DNA of 64,000 nucleotides, taken from assembly GCA_964035545.1 (NCBI GenBank), contig OZ037765.1, positions 4,461,698-4,525,697 of the forward strand, given 5' to 3'. The notes under the pieces were generated by a model. It made no database searches, was not told the origin of the DNA, and worked only from the letters and a program-made list of their open reading frames with translations. The position numbers were made by a program, and so were the translations under genes. How positions within the stretch are numbered: the first letter of the stretch is position 1; every line of letters starts with the position of its first letter. Source of the DNA: Bugula neritina. Taxonomy: Eukaryota; Bryozoa; Gymnolaemata; Cheilostomatida; Bugulidae. Below are positions 22,925 through 35,134 of this stretch, piece after piece.

Positions 22925-25875
22925 ATGGCTAGTGGGTTTAATACAGCATTAATGGAACAAATACGACAGTACCCGGAATTATATGACAAATCAAATACTC
23001 TGTTCAAAGACAAAGATGCCAAGTATCAAGCATGGAAAAATGTTAGTCAACAAGTTGTTTATTTTAATACAGTACATATTCATAGTGCCTTTATCATCAT
23101 CATTATAGCTGTTATTTAATGTAAATGTAAATCACTTATAGTGATAGTGATACTCATACTCATAGTGATAGTCATACTGAGAGTGATACTAATACTAATA
23201 GTAATATTAATAAGTAATACTAATAGCGTAGTCTTATGCATATCAAATTCAATTTCAATTTGTATCTTTGACTTTAAAAATGAGTAATTGCCTAATTGGT
23301 AATTACTAAATTAGCATTACTATTAGTAGCCTATTAGTATTATAATTATTAGTAGTAGTTGCGGAAGTCAATCATCAATGTCAACTACTAGTAGTATATG
23401 TGAGAGTGATAGTACTAGTAATAGTAGTAGCCTTATGTATCAGTAGGGAGTAGCCGGGGGTCTAGAGGTTAGAGTCAGAGTGTTTGCCTAGTAAACACGA
23501 AGTCATGGGTTCGAACTCTAGTAAAGGCCATTGGTGATATTAGGAAGAGCATCCAGTTATAATTGCTCCTGTCTCTCATCTGAATAAGTCCTTAGACCAC
23601 TTTAACAAAAACTCTTTTCATCAGGGTTTCTCACAGGGATAGTGACTATAAACTTTCTTGAGTTGAGATTTTATGTATCAGTGTTGGGCTTGGTATTGGC
23701 TATTGGTAATTGATTTTTCAAACCTACTATTTATGATCATAATTTTATCAACGTGGCTTTTGTTCATTTATCTCTGTTTAGATGTGAGATTCATATTATA
23801 TGAGTGAGTCTAATAGTAATAATGAATTATGATAAATTTGATCACAGTTTAATTTTATGTAGTCATTGCTTATTGCTTATCGAATTTTAAATAATTAAAT
23901 ATTGTAAATATAGCATAACTTGTTATGTAAACTTGAATTTTTATGATTTTAAGATTAAATTATCTTGAATTAAGTTATATAACTCAAGCAGTACAAGTTA
24001 AATTTTAACTGCAGGCATACCAGTGCTATGATGCCTATTAGTATTATAGCTATACATATTTGACCAATATGATAAATGTAAAATATAGTTATTGTCATAA
24101 TTTAATACCATTCATGCTATATAATTTAAATGCTCATGCTGGTGTGATTTATTTTAATTATTAGTTGATCAATATAAAATGTATACAATTGTTATCATTG
24201 GTGGCAAACTCTTGCACTCCCATAATAATTGGGCAAAATAACAATGATAACTTTATTTGATTTATTGAGTATGTTTATATATGTTTTATTCATATTATTT
24301 TTGTATTCAAACCTGAGCTTGCCATTTTCTAAGGCTAATATTATCTCTGAACAGGCCATAATTATTGCTGTCTGTGTTGAAGTATACTGCCAAGTAATAT
24401 AATGTTCAGTAATTTTTTGCATAGCCAAAAATGCTGTTTAAATTATCGTATTTTTTTCTCATTTTTTTGTAAAGTATGATTAATACACGATTGATAGATC
24501 TACTGCACAGAAAATATTATTGTCTTTTATTTTCAGTGGTTTGTCCTCATTTATGTTGTAATTAATTTTATGATATTCCAAACCTATATTAATATATATT
24601 AATATTAATATATTAATATATTAATTATGTTTATTGCGATTTTAGCTGAGTTTTACTTGTTGCAGATAGCCACTGTCCTAGGCACAACAGAAGACTTCGC
24701 CAAAACTAGGTATAATACAATTCGCACTAGACTAACAAAGTATCTGGGAAAACTAAAGTCACATCATGGTTCTGTGGCTGCAGGAACTGCAAAACCCAGC
24801 TTTGAATCTCTACGGTGGCTTTATCCTCATATAGAACACAGGTACACCGACTTTTGCTGCATGAAATGGATATAAATTTCTACTTATGAGTTTTTCATTT
24901 GCTCTGTAAGAGCTGAAGATTCATTATTATATATGAAAAATTATGTTTCTGTAACCTAAATTATGTAATACCCAATATATGTTTATATATAACACTTGTA
25001 ACATTATAATTCTCTGGCTTGCCAATTTCTCAAGTTTAATGCTACATTGTTTTAATTATATACTATAACTATTGTGTGAAATAGACATGTAGGGAAAAGA
25101 CCGTCAGAAAATGGAGAATTGAATAATGAAGTGGTGGAGTCAGATAATGAAACCAATTCAATAGTAGCAGCCATGGCTTCAAAATTAGCACAAAAAGACA
25201 AAAAATTGAAAAAAGAGCTGGTAAATGCAGACTCACATATATTACTATTATTTATATCAAATCTGATATAGAGTTCTATTTGTTTTTTTAAATTGTTTTT
25301 ATAAATTTTTATTGATGTGGTAGACCAATGAGAGCAGCATTATATCATTACTAGTTGCTAGAAGCTTCTAGTTTTTTGATTGAAGTCACATGAAGTAAAG
25401 TATTAAGCAATGAAATTCTGTTGGCAATACTGCCTTACCAGTATTTTTATTTATTTCCGTTTGTTTTACTTGCTTGCAGCTAGACTGTCACTCCCTCCTA
25501 AGACTGATGTCTGATGCTAGCAGGCCTGCCAGAGACCCTGACTATGCATTCTGCCTGAGCTTAGTGCCAAAGCTAGCTCAGTTGAATGAAGACCAGAAAG
25601 AAGTGGCTCAAATAGAAATTTTAAAACTGTTGCGAGATCTGCGCACCAACACTAGTACAGACACTGTGATATCTATTGAACCCTGCTTTGAGACATCACA
25701 GCCGGTTTTTCCTTCTCCACAATCTAAACATTTTCCACCTTCTCACCCCTCCCAGAATTCGGCATCTTATCCACCCCTATCTGCTTCATCTCATTCATCC
25801 CTGTCTACCTCATCTCATCCACCCCTCTCTGCACCACCTCAGTTTCCTCTTCCTACGAATTTTAAACTTGAATAA
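22925..25875 (+). CDS. MADF-BESS domain transcriptional regulator, 4 exons, 278 aa
   Basis: Exons 22925-23053, 24666-24841, 25085-25220 and 25480-25875 join in phase to 279 codons. The N terminus is a MADF (Myb/SANT-like DNA-binding) domain: MEQIRQYPELYDKSN, then KYQAWKNVSQQ across the first intron into GTTEDFAKTRYNTIRTRL, and LRWLYPHI. A lysine-rich linker follows. The C-terminal part has a BESS protein-interaction motif at about residues 168-201 (DYAFCLSLVPKLAQLN..QIEILKLLRDL). The tail is Ser/Pro/His-rich with short repeats such as HPPLSA. MADF-BESS proteins are numerous invertebrate DNA-binding regulators; the target is unknown. The ATG at 22925 is the first in frame. The first intron carries a SINE. 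Confidence 0.88.
23446..23664 (+). mobile_element. tRNA-derived SINE, copy 1 (full length)
   Basis: About 215 bases beginning with a tRNA-like head that has an excellent RNA polymerase III B box (GGTTCGAACTC, 23508-23518) and the segment GTTTGCCTAGTAAAC. The body contains GGTGATATTAGGAAGAGCAT and the tail GGTTTCTCACAGGGATAGTG. A second near-full copy is on the minus strand at 51972-52184, and a 3' fragment is at 34482-34558. It lies in the first intron of the MADF-BESS gene. Confidence 0.85.
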
Positions 25876-26664
25876 CCTAACCACCATTGGTATTTTTGCA
25901 ATGTCTCCAAAGTCTGGTACTTTAGCAAATGTTTGGAAGTTTTATATGTTTATTTGTTACATTTTGTGGTCATTATTTGTTTAAAGTTACATTAAAGTAT
26001 TAAAGCTATTAGTGGTTATTTTTGTCAACTTCATGGCTACAATTTTTTATAATTCTTGAAACCATGGGATTTTGTTGTATGAATTATCAGGCTATACCCG
26101 GTGCTAAAATCATTAAGGATTGTACATTACTCATTAGAAACTATGACCTTTTTTGTTTATTGCAACATGCAATCTCAAAAAAGCACACATGTAGATGTAT
26201 TCCACTGTTGAAGACTCATACTGTATGTATGTACATATTTTTATTTTCAATAAATTACATAAATTTGTTAACTGCAGTGGTATAGTATTTTTATATTTTT
26301 TCGGTTTTGATACAACAAAATCATTCAAATTTTTAAAAAAATTACCAATCTACTGCATAAATATGATATATATGTACACACGCTACTTATTACCACAATA
26401 ATAATTTTATGTGAAACATTGAATGAAAGACAAAATTATACAAAACATATACAGCACAATTATACATCTAGCATTTTAATAACGTAAAGTGAAAAAGAAT
26501 TTGAATCACCAATAGCCTCTTTCATTTCCTACAGAGATTTGACTAAGTAAATTAAGAACCAAGAACTTGTAAAATTGAATATTGTTGTGAAGGCTACCAG
26601 CACTTGGCTATTAACAATCACTAAAGAAGTCGATGTCTGGCTACAGTGGAGGTCAATGCACGAA
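25876..26664. other. Intergenic between convergent MADF-BESS and TMEM208 genes
   Basis: The 3' UTRs of the two genes probably occupy this. AATAAA at 26249-26254 is a candidate poly(A) signal for the + strand gene. No other coding signal. Confidence 0.5.
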
Positions 26665-28329
26665 CTATGCCCGTTTGTACTTCATCTGTTTACGTTCCAT
26701 TTTGCGCTGTTTCTTCTCACTGATCTCTTCTTCATCAGGAGGTGGTGCAAAGATCCACGGAGCAGCCACATACACCCAGAACATGTACAGAGCTCTTAGC
26801 GGGGCCTAACACATACATCAGTAAACATAGATCACTGACAAACAGCTTTAATAGCAAAATAATTATCAAAACATACATCATACCAATTTGGTCACAATAA
26901 TTCTGAATGCAACACAAGATTATAGCCATAGACCCAAAGTTACAAAACGGTACTACTCCAAACATTTCAAACTATAACACCGATTTTAAGAAAAACAACT
27001 CAACACGTAGAGCTTGCTAAGAAACACTAAACAAACTAGAAATACCACAATTTCAATTAGTATACATATATTAATAGTTAATTGCGCTGTGATAATTTTA
27101 GATAATTTTAATAAGAAAAATCTCATAACTCAAATAAGGTTCATTAAACTAGACTCCAGCTTAAACACATAAAAAGTCAACCATTGTGGTGTAATGGCAA
27201 CAGTAATAACAACATCAAACTAGTGAATGCTTTGATCATAACAAAACTAGTTTCTTATCACTGAACTATATCTTATACAAGTTTTATAGATGATCAGCTA
27301 TATTATATAATATTATACAATGTAAGTGTAACCTACCAGTAACAATGCTAGCCACAACCACTCGGAGAACATACTTGATATCAACACAATCCAAGTCAAA
27401 ATAGACAGGTCTTTACAATGCCTGTAAGAATTGTAATTCAAAAAGTGAAACATGCTGTATTGGTTGATAAAAAACACTAACTGCTTGGCATTAACTTAAA
27501 CAGCTACTTTAGATATGAACAAATAAGAATACATTAAAATTTATATAATTTGTTAAAAAAATGAAATAAATAATTATTTAAACAAAACACGTACAATAAC
27601 AAGAAGCTATGGTAATAAGTAAAAATTCTATTGTAGAACTTGCATTAACATAGCACATACATTCAGCATGTTGGTATACTTTTGAAACATTTCTAACAGA
27701 TTATTGAAAAAGTTTGCTGAAATAAAATTTAAAAAAAACTAACTCAGCCATTCCATTTGTCATATTCAGATCTGTACCACAATCCAGCACCTCTCCGGTG
27801 GGACTCCTCTTAACATTGGCCATGAAGCACATGAATTTATAGGAGCACCATAAAATTGCTGTGGCAATACTGTTCATTGCCTACAGTAATCATAAAGTGT
27901 TTTGTGTTACTAATAAACAAGTAAAGAATGAAAGAAAAAATGCATATTATATAGCTCAAGATTGTTACCAACAAAGCAAATGCAGTACGCATATAAAATA
28001 TACACAGTTTAGTCTATTAACTTACATAAAATGTAGTAGAGAGAGTGTCATAGAATAAGCACATCTGTATAGTAACTGGTATTAACTAAAAAGCAAAAGA
28101 AATGCAGTAAGTTTAGTGTGGCAAGAATGTAGACAGACATATTTTCAATGAGGTGTAAATATTATTGTAAACAAGTAGAAAGCTCAATTGTATCCTAATA
28201 TTGTAGATAGCTTACCACACAAAGAATGGAAACATTTCTATAAAACAACAGAGTTTCTACATTTTCACTGATAATAGTTTTTTCTCCTCTAGTGGCCTGT
28301 TTTCCTGGTTTTGTAGTTATGTTGGACAT
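26665..28329 (-). CDS. TMEM208: Transmembrane protein 208 (ER SND2 homologue), 4 exons, 158 aa
   Basis: Exons in transcript order: 28329-28216, 27880-27744, 27421-27337, 26805-26665; phases agree to 159 codons. TMEM208/SND2 is an ER membrane protein of the SRP-independent targeting pathway. The N terminus (GKQATRGEKTIISENVETLL) matches the family's GKxGTRGKKQI..EN.ETL pattern. The centre has LDCGTDLNMTNGMAEHCKD, corresponding to the conserved DLNMEQGMAEHLKD. Two hydrophobic blocks flank it, followed by LRALYMFWVYVAAPWIF and a basic C-terminal tail (KKQRKMERKQMKYKRA). Length is close to human TMEM208 (173). Confidence 0.92.
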
Positions 28330-30337
28330 GCTTATCTAACTGCAAAAATACGTAGACATGTTATTACATAAGCATGCACCTATTATATACATACAAAAAT
28401 ATACTTTTAGTCAGCAATTAGTTGGTGTATAACAAAGATTACAAAACTGTTAAGTGTGATAAGACAAGTTTAGGCAATAAGCTACAATTGTGGTTAAAGA
28501 CCACACTGTTCTCTTACAACCCTGCTTCCTGCAGTATGAAGGTTTAAAGAAACAAGTTGGAATTATTCCTTTTTCCAAAGAAGTTTCCAAGCAAAAGTTT
28601 TTTATGTTTTAAGTCATATTGATATTTATCCTTATGATTTGAAAGTTATCCTGACCATTGACTAAACCCCAAATAATGATGGTTACTATTATCATTATGA
28701 TTATGATTCATTGATAATCAATATTATAATCACAATTATACCATCAGAATAAATTCATTTTTTACTTTAACTTTTAGAGTGCTTTGTTATTAAGCTTTAG
28801 TATATCAGTTCATGTCTACTAGTACTTCTATGTTCTAATTACACATCTCTTTAACTTACAACTGTAGTTATCACTTATATATCAGTATTATTATAACTAT
28901 AAAGTATAAGTCATAGTGATATTCATAGTCTCATACTCATACTACTGATAGAGATACTGTATAAATATCACCATTTTTTATGATTATGATAACGGATAAC
29001 CACTGTTAGTTGTAACTAAAAGTAAAAGTTAATATTATTCTAACACTAACTCTAAGTAATGAACTAACAATTTGTTAGTCACAGTGTTATAATAATATCT
29101 ATCATAGTTAATCATAAATTTAATGTTATTGTTATAAAAACAGTAATATTAAATTTAATGTTTTAACTGCTGAGAGTGATATTATTCTGGTATACGTGTA
29201 CTAATATCATTAGTATTACAGTTACTTATACTATAACTAATACTATCACTATGAGTATGACTATGAGTATGAGTCACAAACTTACTATGACTATCACTAT
29301 CACTATGATTCCATGAGATTGAATATTACTATGACTCAATGAAATTGAGTATCACTATTTATATGACCATCGGCATCACCATCAGTATCACATTCTGATT
29401 CACTTTGATTTTCTGATTCTCATACTCATACTGATGCTCATACTCCTAGTCATACTTATAGTTATACTCATGTTGATTTTGATTCACTGTGATAGTGACT
29501 ATGAGTTAGAGTATGATAATCATAATATTAAATTTAATGATAATCATAATCATAATCATAATGATGCATTAAATTACAATGCGACGATTGTTCTGCATCT
29601 CATATCTAGCAAAACCTTAATCGAGCTTATAATTAAAATTATCGATAAACATAGTAATAATGAGCTTAAAATTATATAACTGCACTCGTATTACTATTAC
29701 TATTAGTATTAGTCATATAAATTTAATTCAATTGTGATTGTTTAGTTTACCAGTGGCAAGGTCACTTCTGTGTCATTAAAAAGTAATTTGCATAGTAAAA
29801 TACTGGGCTCGTGATAGTTAGACCCTTTTTCATAGTTTTTATGAACTGGAGAAGACCGAGTTTCTAGTTCAGTGAATTTCCCCACTTCTCTGCAAAATGA
29901 TCGAAGGATCGTTTAAAAACATGTTGACAAAAACCATTTCTATTTCCTTTTTTTCATTAGAAACGACAACTCCATAAACTAATTAAACGGTCGTTTTGTA
30001 AACATTAGTCAATATTATATATGTTTATATAAATATTTATTAGTAGTCACATTTATTTTCATGTTATTGTATGCATGACCACAAAAATTTACAATTGCAT
30101 GATAGAGTCAAAATTTTATTATAATCATTTTATTACAGATGAACACTAACAAAAAGTAGCTAAACATTATGTTTGTGAAAGTGCATAACTTTTCCTCAAC
30201 ACAGCATATTCATACAATTTATATGAGCTACGTCCTTGATTTTTGCATATATTACATGAATAAACAAATAAGAAGATTTACATGTCTACTATATCAAATA
30301 TTTTAGATGCTTCTTTTTATAAAAGTCAAGGTAAAAA
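28330..30337. other. Intergenic, largely low-complexity
   Basis: Upstream of TMEM208. About 28660-29720 is dominated by AT-rich units of the GATAATCATAAT and CTATGAGTATCACT type. An 81-codon frame inside (29434-29679) is repeat-derived. No gene recognised. Confidence 0.6.
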
Positions 30338-31219
30338 TTATTCGTTTGGGAGTTTAATTCGAACAGTAGTGCAGCTAGGTGTGCTGCGCTTCTTCATTAT
30401 AGATACAGGATTAAAATCTACAGATACTGAAGTAGCACGTTCTCTATCTACTGGCTTTATATCGTTTGTCCAATCATCATCTCCATCATTGGGCATAAAT
30501 TCATCTAAAATTTTGCTGAAGAGGAGTGATGACTGGGGCCGTTCAGAGGGCCTAATCCTCACAGCCTGGGCGTCTTGAATACAGCAGTTAATATAAGCAT
30601 CCACTCCTATTGGCTCTTTTTCTTCAAAGTCGTAGCTAGACTCAGTATGGTCTCTAAGATTGCAGGATATAGATACTCTTTCTACTGCTCTTTTAGGGGT
30701 TCTAATACAAGCAGTTGTGTCGGGAATGGATTTGTATTTGCCATGAATAACTGAACCAAATGCTGTCTTTGGTCTATGTTTTATCTTCTTGTGTATGTAG
30801 TCTACCATTATGTCAGACGTTGGAGGGTTGCTTCTGTAAATGCTTCCTTCTAAAGCTTCATTTTTAATAAATGGCTTTTCCTGTGAAACATTTTCGTAAC
30901 TACTTGTATCTAAACTTCTGTTCTTTAGACTAGCACTAGGTGGCTTTTGGCCTAAAGATACACTTCTGTTGCGAAAAGAGCCCATTCTCTTGTTTTCTAA
31001 ATGCATGTTACCAACTAGTTCAGATGTGTTGAGACTTTTCTCTGCCCTGCATGTTGTCCTTTCAGAATATAAAATGGTGGACTTTTCTCTATGAGAATAA
31101 TTTGACTTCTCAGGAGATGTTTCTGTACAATATTCTTCTCTGTCTTCAGGAGCGGCGATTGTTTGTTCTGTCAGCTGATCAAACATAATCTTTTTCTTTG
31201 TTTTACTTGCTTTAGTCAT
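30338..31219 (-). CDS. Unrecognised basic, serine-rich protein, last exon or single exon (293 aa)
   Basis: A long uninterrupted minus-strand frame in AT-rich DNA, unlikely by chance. I chose MTKASKTKKK (ATG at 31219) rather than the in-frame ATG at 31246 (MLINVVVYK..) because TGTTGTAG just before TGTATAAAATG looks like a 3' splice site. The alternative start adds nine residues. The protein is Lys/Arg/Ser/Glu-rich and looks largely disordered. Notable pieces are VDYIHKKIKHRPKTAFGSVI near the middle and, towards the C terminus, YDFEEKEPIGVDAYINCC, SERPQSSLLFSKILDEF and PNDGDDDWTNDI. The two RPxT/S segments recall cytoskeletal or ciliary proteins, but this is only a resemblance. No family recognised; upstream exons may exist. 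Confidence 0.55.
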   Translation of the reverse strand: MTKASKTKKKIMFDQLTEQTIAAPEDREEYCTETSPEKSNYSHREKSTILYSERTTCRAEKSLNTSELVGNMHLENKRMGSFRNRSVSLGQKPPSASLKNRSLDTSSYENVSQEKPFIKNEALEGSIYRSNPPTSDIMVDYIHKKIKHRPKTAFGSVIHGKYKSIPDTTACIRTPKRAVERVSISCNLRDHTESSYDFEEKEPIGVDAYINCCIQDAQAVRIRPSERPQSSLLFSKILDEFMPNDGDDDWTNDIKPVDRERATSVSVDFNPVSIMKKRSTPSCTTVRIKLPNE

Positions 31220-31246
31220 TTTATACACTACAACATTTATAAGCAT

Positions 31247-32722
31247 TTAACAAGATCTAGACATCTGTAGACTTAAACAAGTGTAATAATAGCATAATGC
31301 TTAAGCCTTTATTTATACCAAATGCAAATAACTATAATATAATAGCCTACAATAAAAAATATTGCACTGAGCATAACTATTATGCGCTATATTATGCATG
31401 TATCTATCATTTAAGCTTAGTATATTGAAGCATTTTTAAATGATTACAGTTAGACATGCAAAGGCAGATTATAACAGCCAGACAGATATATAGTTCTTAC
31501 CAAGCCTGTTCTTTCAGCAATGTGCTTCCCAATGAACTAAAATTTTGTAATTGTACATTTGTGTTTTAAAAGGCTTGTTCAACACTGGATGCATTGGCAC
31601 TGGCTAGCAGCGATAATATACAACAGGTATAACTAATTGCTTTTAAAATAACAACTGAATAATAACAATATTTGAATAGCATTGCTGCTGCATTTATTTC
31701 TTGCACTTATTTGACATATTAGGATGTTATTTTTAGAACTAAGTAACAGTCTGAGTTGTGTAATTCCATTGTACTCGTGTTTATACTGGTATATGTGAGT
31801 TGTGTGTGTCAGATCTAAACAAGTTGTTGACAAGTGAGTGTTTTCACCCTGTACTTTGGTCACGTGTTAGTTTATAGAACAAATATTACCCTATGCTCTG
31901 CTATCTACTGTACTGTAAATATTATGTAGATCTACAAAACTGACTAATGAGTGGTTAATAGAAACCAGTTTAGAAACCAATAAACGTCTGACTACAGTTT
32001 CATTTCTATGCAACTGATTTATGGTTTTAGCGCTTTTAAATCAAGAGCTATTGTAAATAACATTCTTATTTTCTTCAAAGCAATTAGTAGAACTATTATC
32101 ATTAGTAGGGTAAAAAAAAACATTTGAACTTATAACAGTTTATAAATAAATTATACGGGTAATAGGCCTATATTTCAGCAGCACTATAAAAGTCTCCTAT
32201 GTAAAAAGTATTAAACAATGCATATAAATGTAGTTGTATGTAACAGCTAGGTTGCTGATTTATGACAAGAGTTTTCTACAAACAAATTATTACTATGTTC
32301 ACGTGGTACATTCCTGAGAATAACCCCAAGCATTGGTATTTATGCATAGAATATTTGAATTGAATATAAAAATTTGAAAAGAAATAAAGTTTTATCAAAG
32401 GCGCTTTTTTCATAAAAAAATAATGTTCTAAGTTCGCTATAATATCTATCTTTAAAAAAAATAACATAACAGTTCTGGCCTAAAATGTATCAACCATATT
32501 TGGCACATAAAATTTCGATAATATTGTAATAAAATTACTCATATATTTTAGATTATAGTTTTGATATAAAACAAGAGTTCATCAATTTTTTACCCTTTCA
32601 CCTATTAAAACTACAATACCAATTAAACAAAATGCCTGTACATGTATGCCATAAAACACTTACATGCTAATGTTAGTTGTTACTACTGCATTTTTTTGAT
32701 GTATCAATTATAGTTTGTCAAT
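31247..32722. other. Intergenic, no gene seen
   Basis: AT-rich spacer between the unrecognised minus-strand gene and the sulfotransferase pseudogene. Only short, unconvincing frames. Confidence 0.5.
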
Positions 32723-34189
32723 CTATAGATTGATGTTGCTGTGTCTGCAATACATTTGCATGCAGACCCATAGTGGTGAGACATGATAGCATTTGTCAGC
32801 CCTGAGTCGAAATGTTGGACTTTTACCTGTTATTCCTGGATCTGCCATGAAAACCTTCAACCAAGCAGTCTTACTCATCTCACAGGGGGAGATAAACCCT
32901 GTTGAAAAACGCCTAATCTGAAACAATGGAGAACATACTGGAGTCGTGATAATTCCTCCTTGACCTTGTTCAAATCAACTATAGAACAGGCTTTTGTAAC
33001 CTGTGTTCGAATTTGTAAATATCTTTTTAAAGTTGTCTGCACATCATGATCTCCAAGTTGCTGCTGATACATTTTCATTGAGTGGTTGTAAAACTCAGTT
33101 TCATTTGTTGAACGGAGATGATGAATAATCAATTCCTTAGAAGTTCTGTTTAATTATTTTTTATCATTATTGCATTTCGTAGCTCCCCAATCGTTGCCCC
33201 CATTCTCTATACATGGCTGGTAGAGAACGTCATATAAACTCAGATTAGCTTTCTTAGACAGAAGTACAAGAGACTTGTCCATGTTTCCACCATCTGGCGA
33301 AAGAATTAGCAGGTTTTTAGACAGATGGAGTGCATCTGCTATAGTCCTTCTGAAATAAGTTGATGTGGTGGTAGTAAAGTCTCGTGTCCACTACTTAAAT
33401 AATCCTGCAAACTAGCGTCTCAGTGTTTTTTAAGCTTAACATAGTAGTTATAGCCACTCCATATTCGTTTAACAGGGTCTCTTATTTGAATAAATATTAG
33501 TGGTTTACTACAAAAATTTATTTTTTTTTGAGTAAGAATAATCTGGAAAGTGCTGTTTCTGGTATGATGTGTTCCAACAACATCATAACACAAATTATTG
33601 TTAAGCATTGGGTCGTCAGCTGAAAATTTCCAATAGAGAAAAACTGTCATGTTTCTGCTGGACGAACATGAATTTGGAAGAGTTGACATAGTAGTTCCTC
33701 CTGTTTTGTATGCTTTAATGAAACCTAAAGAGTTACAGCTCTTCAATCTATCCTTGGCTACACGAGTCTGTATCAACGGGAACTTTTGTGTCAAGTTCTT
33801 TTGCAGTTTTGCTTTGTTATTCCCAATTTTGATTTTGTTACAATTGTTGTCAATTAGATTTAATGTACTACATTCTAAGGCTATTTGCTGCATATATCTG
33901 ATGGTGCAGTCTGTATTGAAATTACACCCTGTCTTTGCTGTTGAGATATTTCTACAGTATTTAAACTTTGATTTTCTTTAACTAATACACGGCTCTTAAT
34001 TGCTTTAGATAGCTGATGTTTTCGCCCTTGGTTTCCTTTTTCTGGTACAGAAAGAGAACTTTTGTTATGAGTGTAGTAGTCTTCACCAAGCTAGTCAGAG
34101 GTGGTACTTGTAGAATATATACTATACATTCCTGTGGCACCCAGGAGCACCAAGAGCGCAAGAGAGATATATTTCTTATGTTGTCTCAT
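32723..34189 (-). pseudogene. Galactose-3-O-sulfotransferase-like pseudogene
   Basis: This is a decayed tandem copy of the intact gene at 36069-37517. It retains a signal-anchor start (MRQHKKYISLALLVLLGATG, ATG at 34189), LGFIKAYKTGGTTMST (the PAPS 5'-binding loop), GTHH, IQIRDPVKRIWSGYNYYVK and the C-terminal HVSPLWVCMQMYCR. Breaks seen: a TAG about 33 codons after the start; TGA after KLKKH (33420) where the intact copy reads through; a 2-base insertion at about 33344 near the ISE.L.ADALHL segment; TAA at about 33151; and roughly 100 extra bases (about 32880-32985) between the KACS and SKTAW segments compared with the intact copy. Nucleotide similarity to the intact copy remains high in the middle, so the duplication is not very old. 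Confidence 0.85.
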
Positions 34190-34481
34190 TCTATGTCGGA
34201 GCTTATATGGAGAATTGTTTACAGCAAATCCAAAACACACAATTTTATAGACTGCAGTTTTTTGGGTAAAATTTGCTCAAATGTCGACAGGCTCATTCTG
34301 ACAACTCCTTGATGTTAGAAACTTTTTAATGCTAACATCTGATGAGAAATTACCTGTCATAAGATGATGTGCAGCTGTTTATATTGGAAGCTCTTTACAC
34401 TTCTCATAACTACATTTTATATGATAAATTATTCAACTTAATAAACCAGTATGCATGAATTGTTCACCTCTTAATAAAAAA

Positions 34482-34558
34482 ACTCATGCAAGTTTATAGT
34501 CATTATCCCTGTGAGAAACCCCTGATAGAAAGGGTTCTTCAAAGTAGGCTAAAGACTT
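34482..34558 (-). mobile_element. 3' fragment of the tRNA-derived SINE, copy 3
   Basis: Matches the reverse-complemented tail of the SINE at 51972 (GCAAGTTTATAGTC..CCCTGTGAGAAACCCC..AAAGGGTT). The tRNA-like head is missing, as expected for a 5'-truncated insertion. Confidence 0.75.
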
Positions 34559-35093
34559 CTTCACATCTTAATGAACAACTATCACGCACTATTATATAGT
34601 AAGATCGTATTTACAATTAGCTCAACTTTCTAATGAAATAACAAAGTATGGAGAGTACATACTATAGCTAAATTCCCTTGTAAGCAAATGCATGTGCTTA
34701 TTTGAAGCCCTAAAAGACTTTAATTTATCAGAGGTCATTATAGCTTTGCAGCAAGACATAGATGGTGTTAATCATCACAAATCTATTAGCAGTTAAAAGC
34801 CTGGAGATGGTAGATAGTTCTTAGTTATGCTTAATTTGGAGTTATACTGTAACGGCCAGCATAGCCTTTTTGTAACTCATCCTGTTGGTACAAATAAATA
34901 GAAACCCAAGTAATGAAAATGCATTTATAAATTAGTTATACTTAGCTTGTCAAAGCTATTGTCATTAAATTTAAGCTATATTTGTTTTCCCTAGAACTAG
35001 CACAGCTGTTTTGAGCTGTTATGCTAGCCAACACATCTTGTAAACTAGCTAGCTATATAAGGCTTTGTAGGCTGCACATGTGTTTGTTCTAGA

Positions 35094-35134
35094 CTCGAGC
35101 ACTTGGCCTAGCCATGGAAGGCCAAGTGCTCGAG
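35094..35134. repeat. Perfect 16-bp inverted repeat with 9-base loop
   Basis: CTCGAGCACTTGGCCT (35094-35109) and its exact reverse complement AGGCCAAGTGCTCGAG (35119-35134), separated by AGCCATGGA. It is GC-rich in an AT-rich surround and would form a strong hairpin in DNA or RNA. Function unknown. Confidence 0.9.

Noticed and set aside
29434-29679. 81-codon + strand frame in low-complexity DNA
   Set aside because: Made of GATAATCATAAT-type repeats; no codon pattern or family.
33649-34312. Two + strand frames over the sulfotransferase pseudogene
   Set aside because: They are antisense shadows of the pseudogene, and the homology is entirely on the minus strand.
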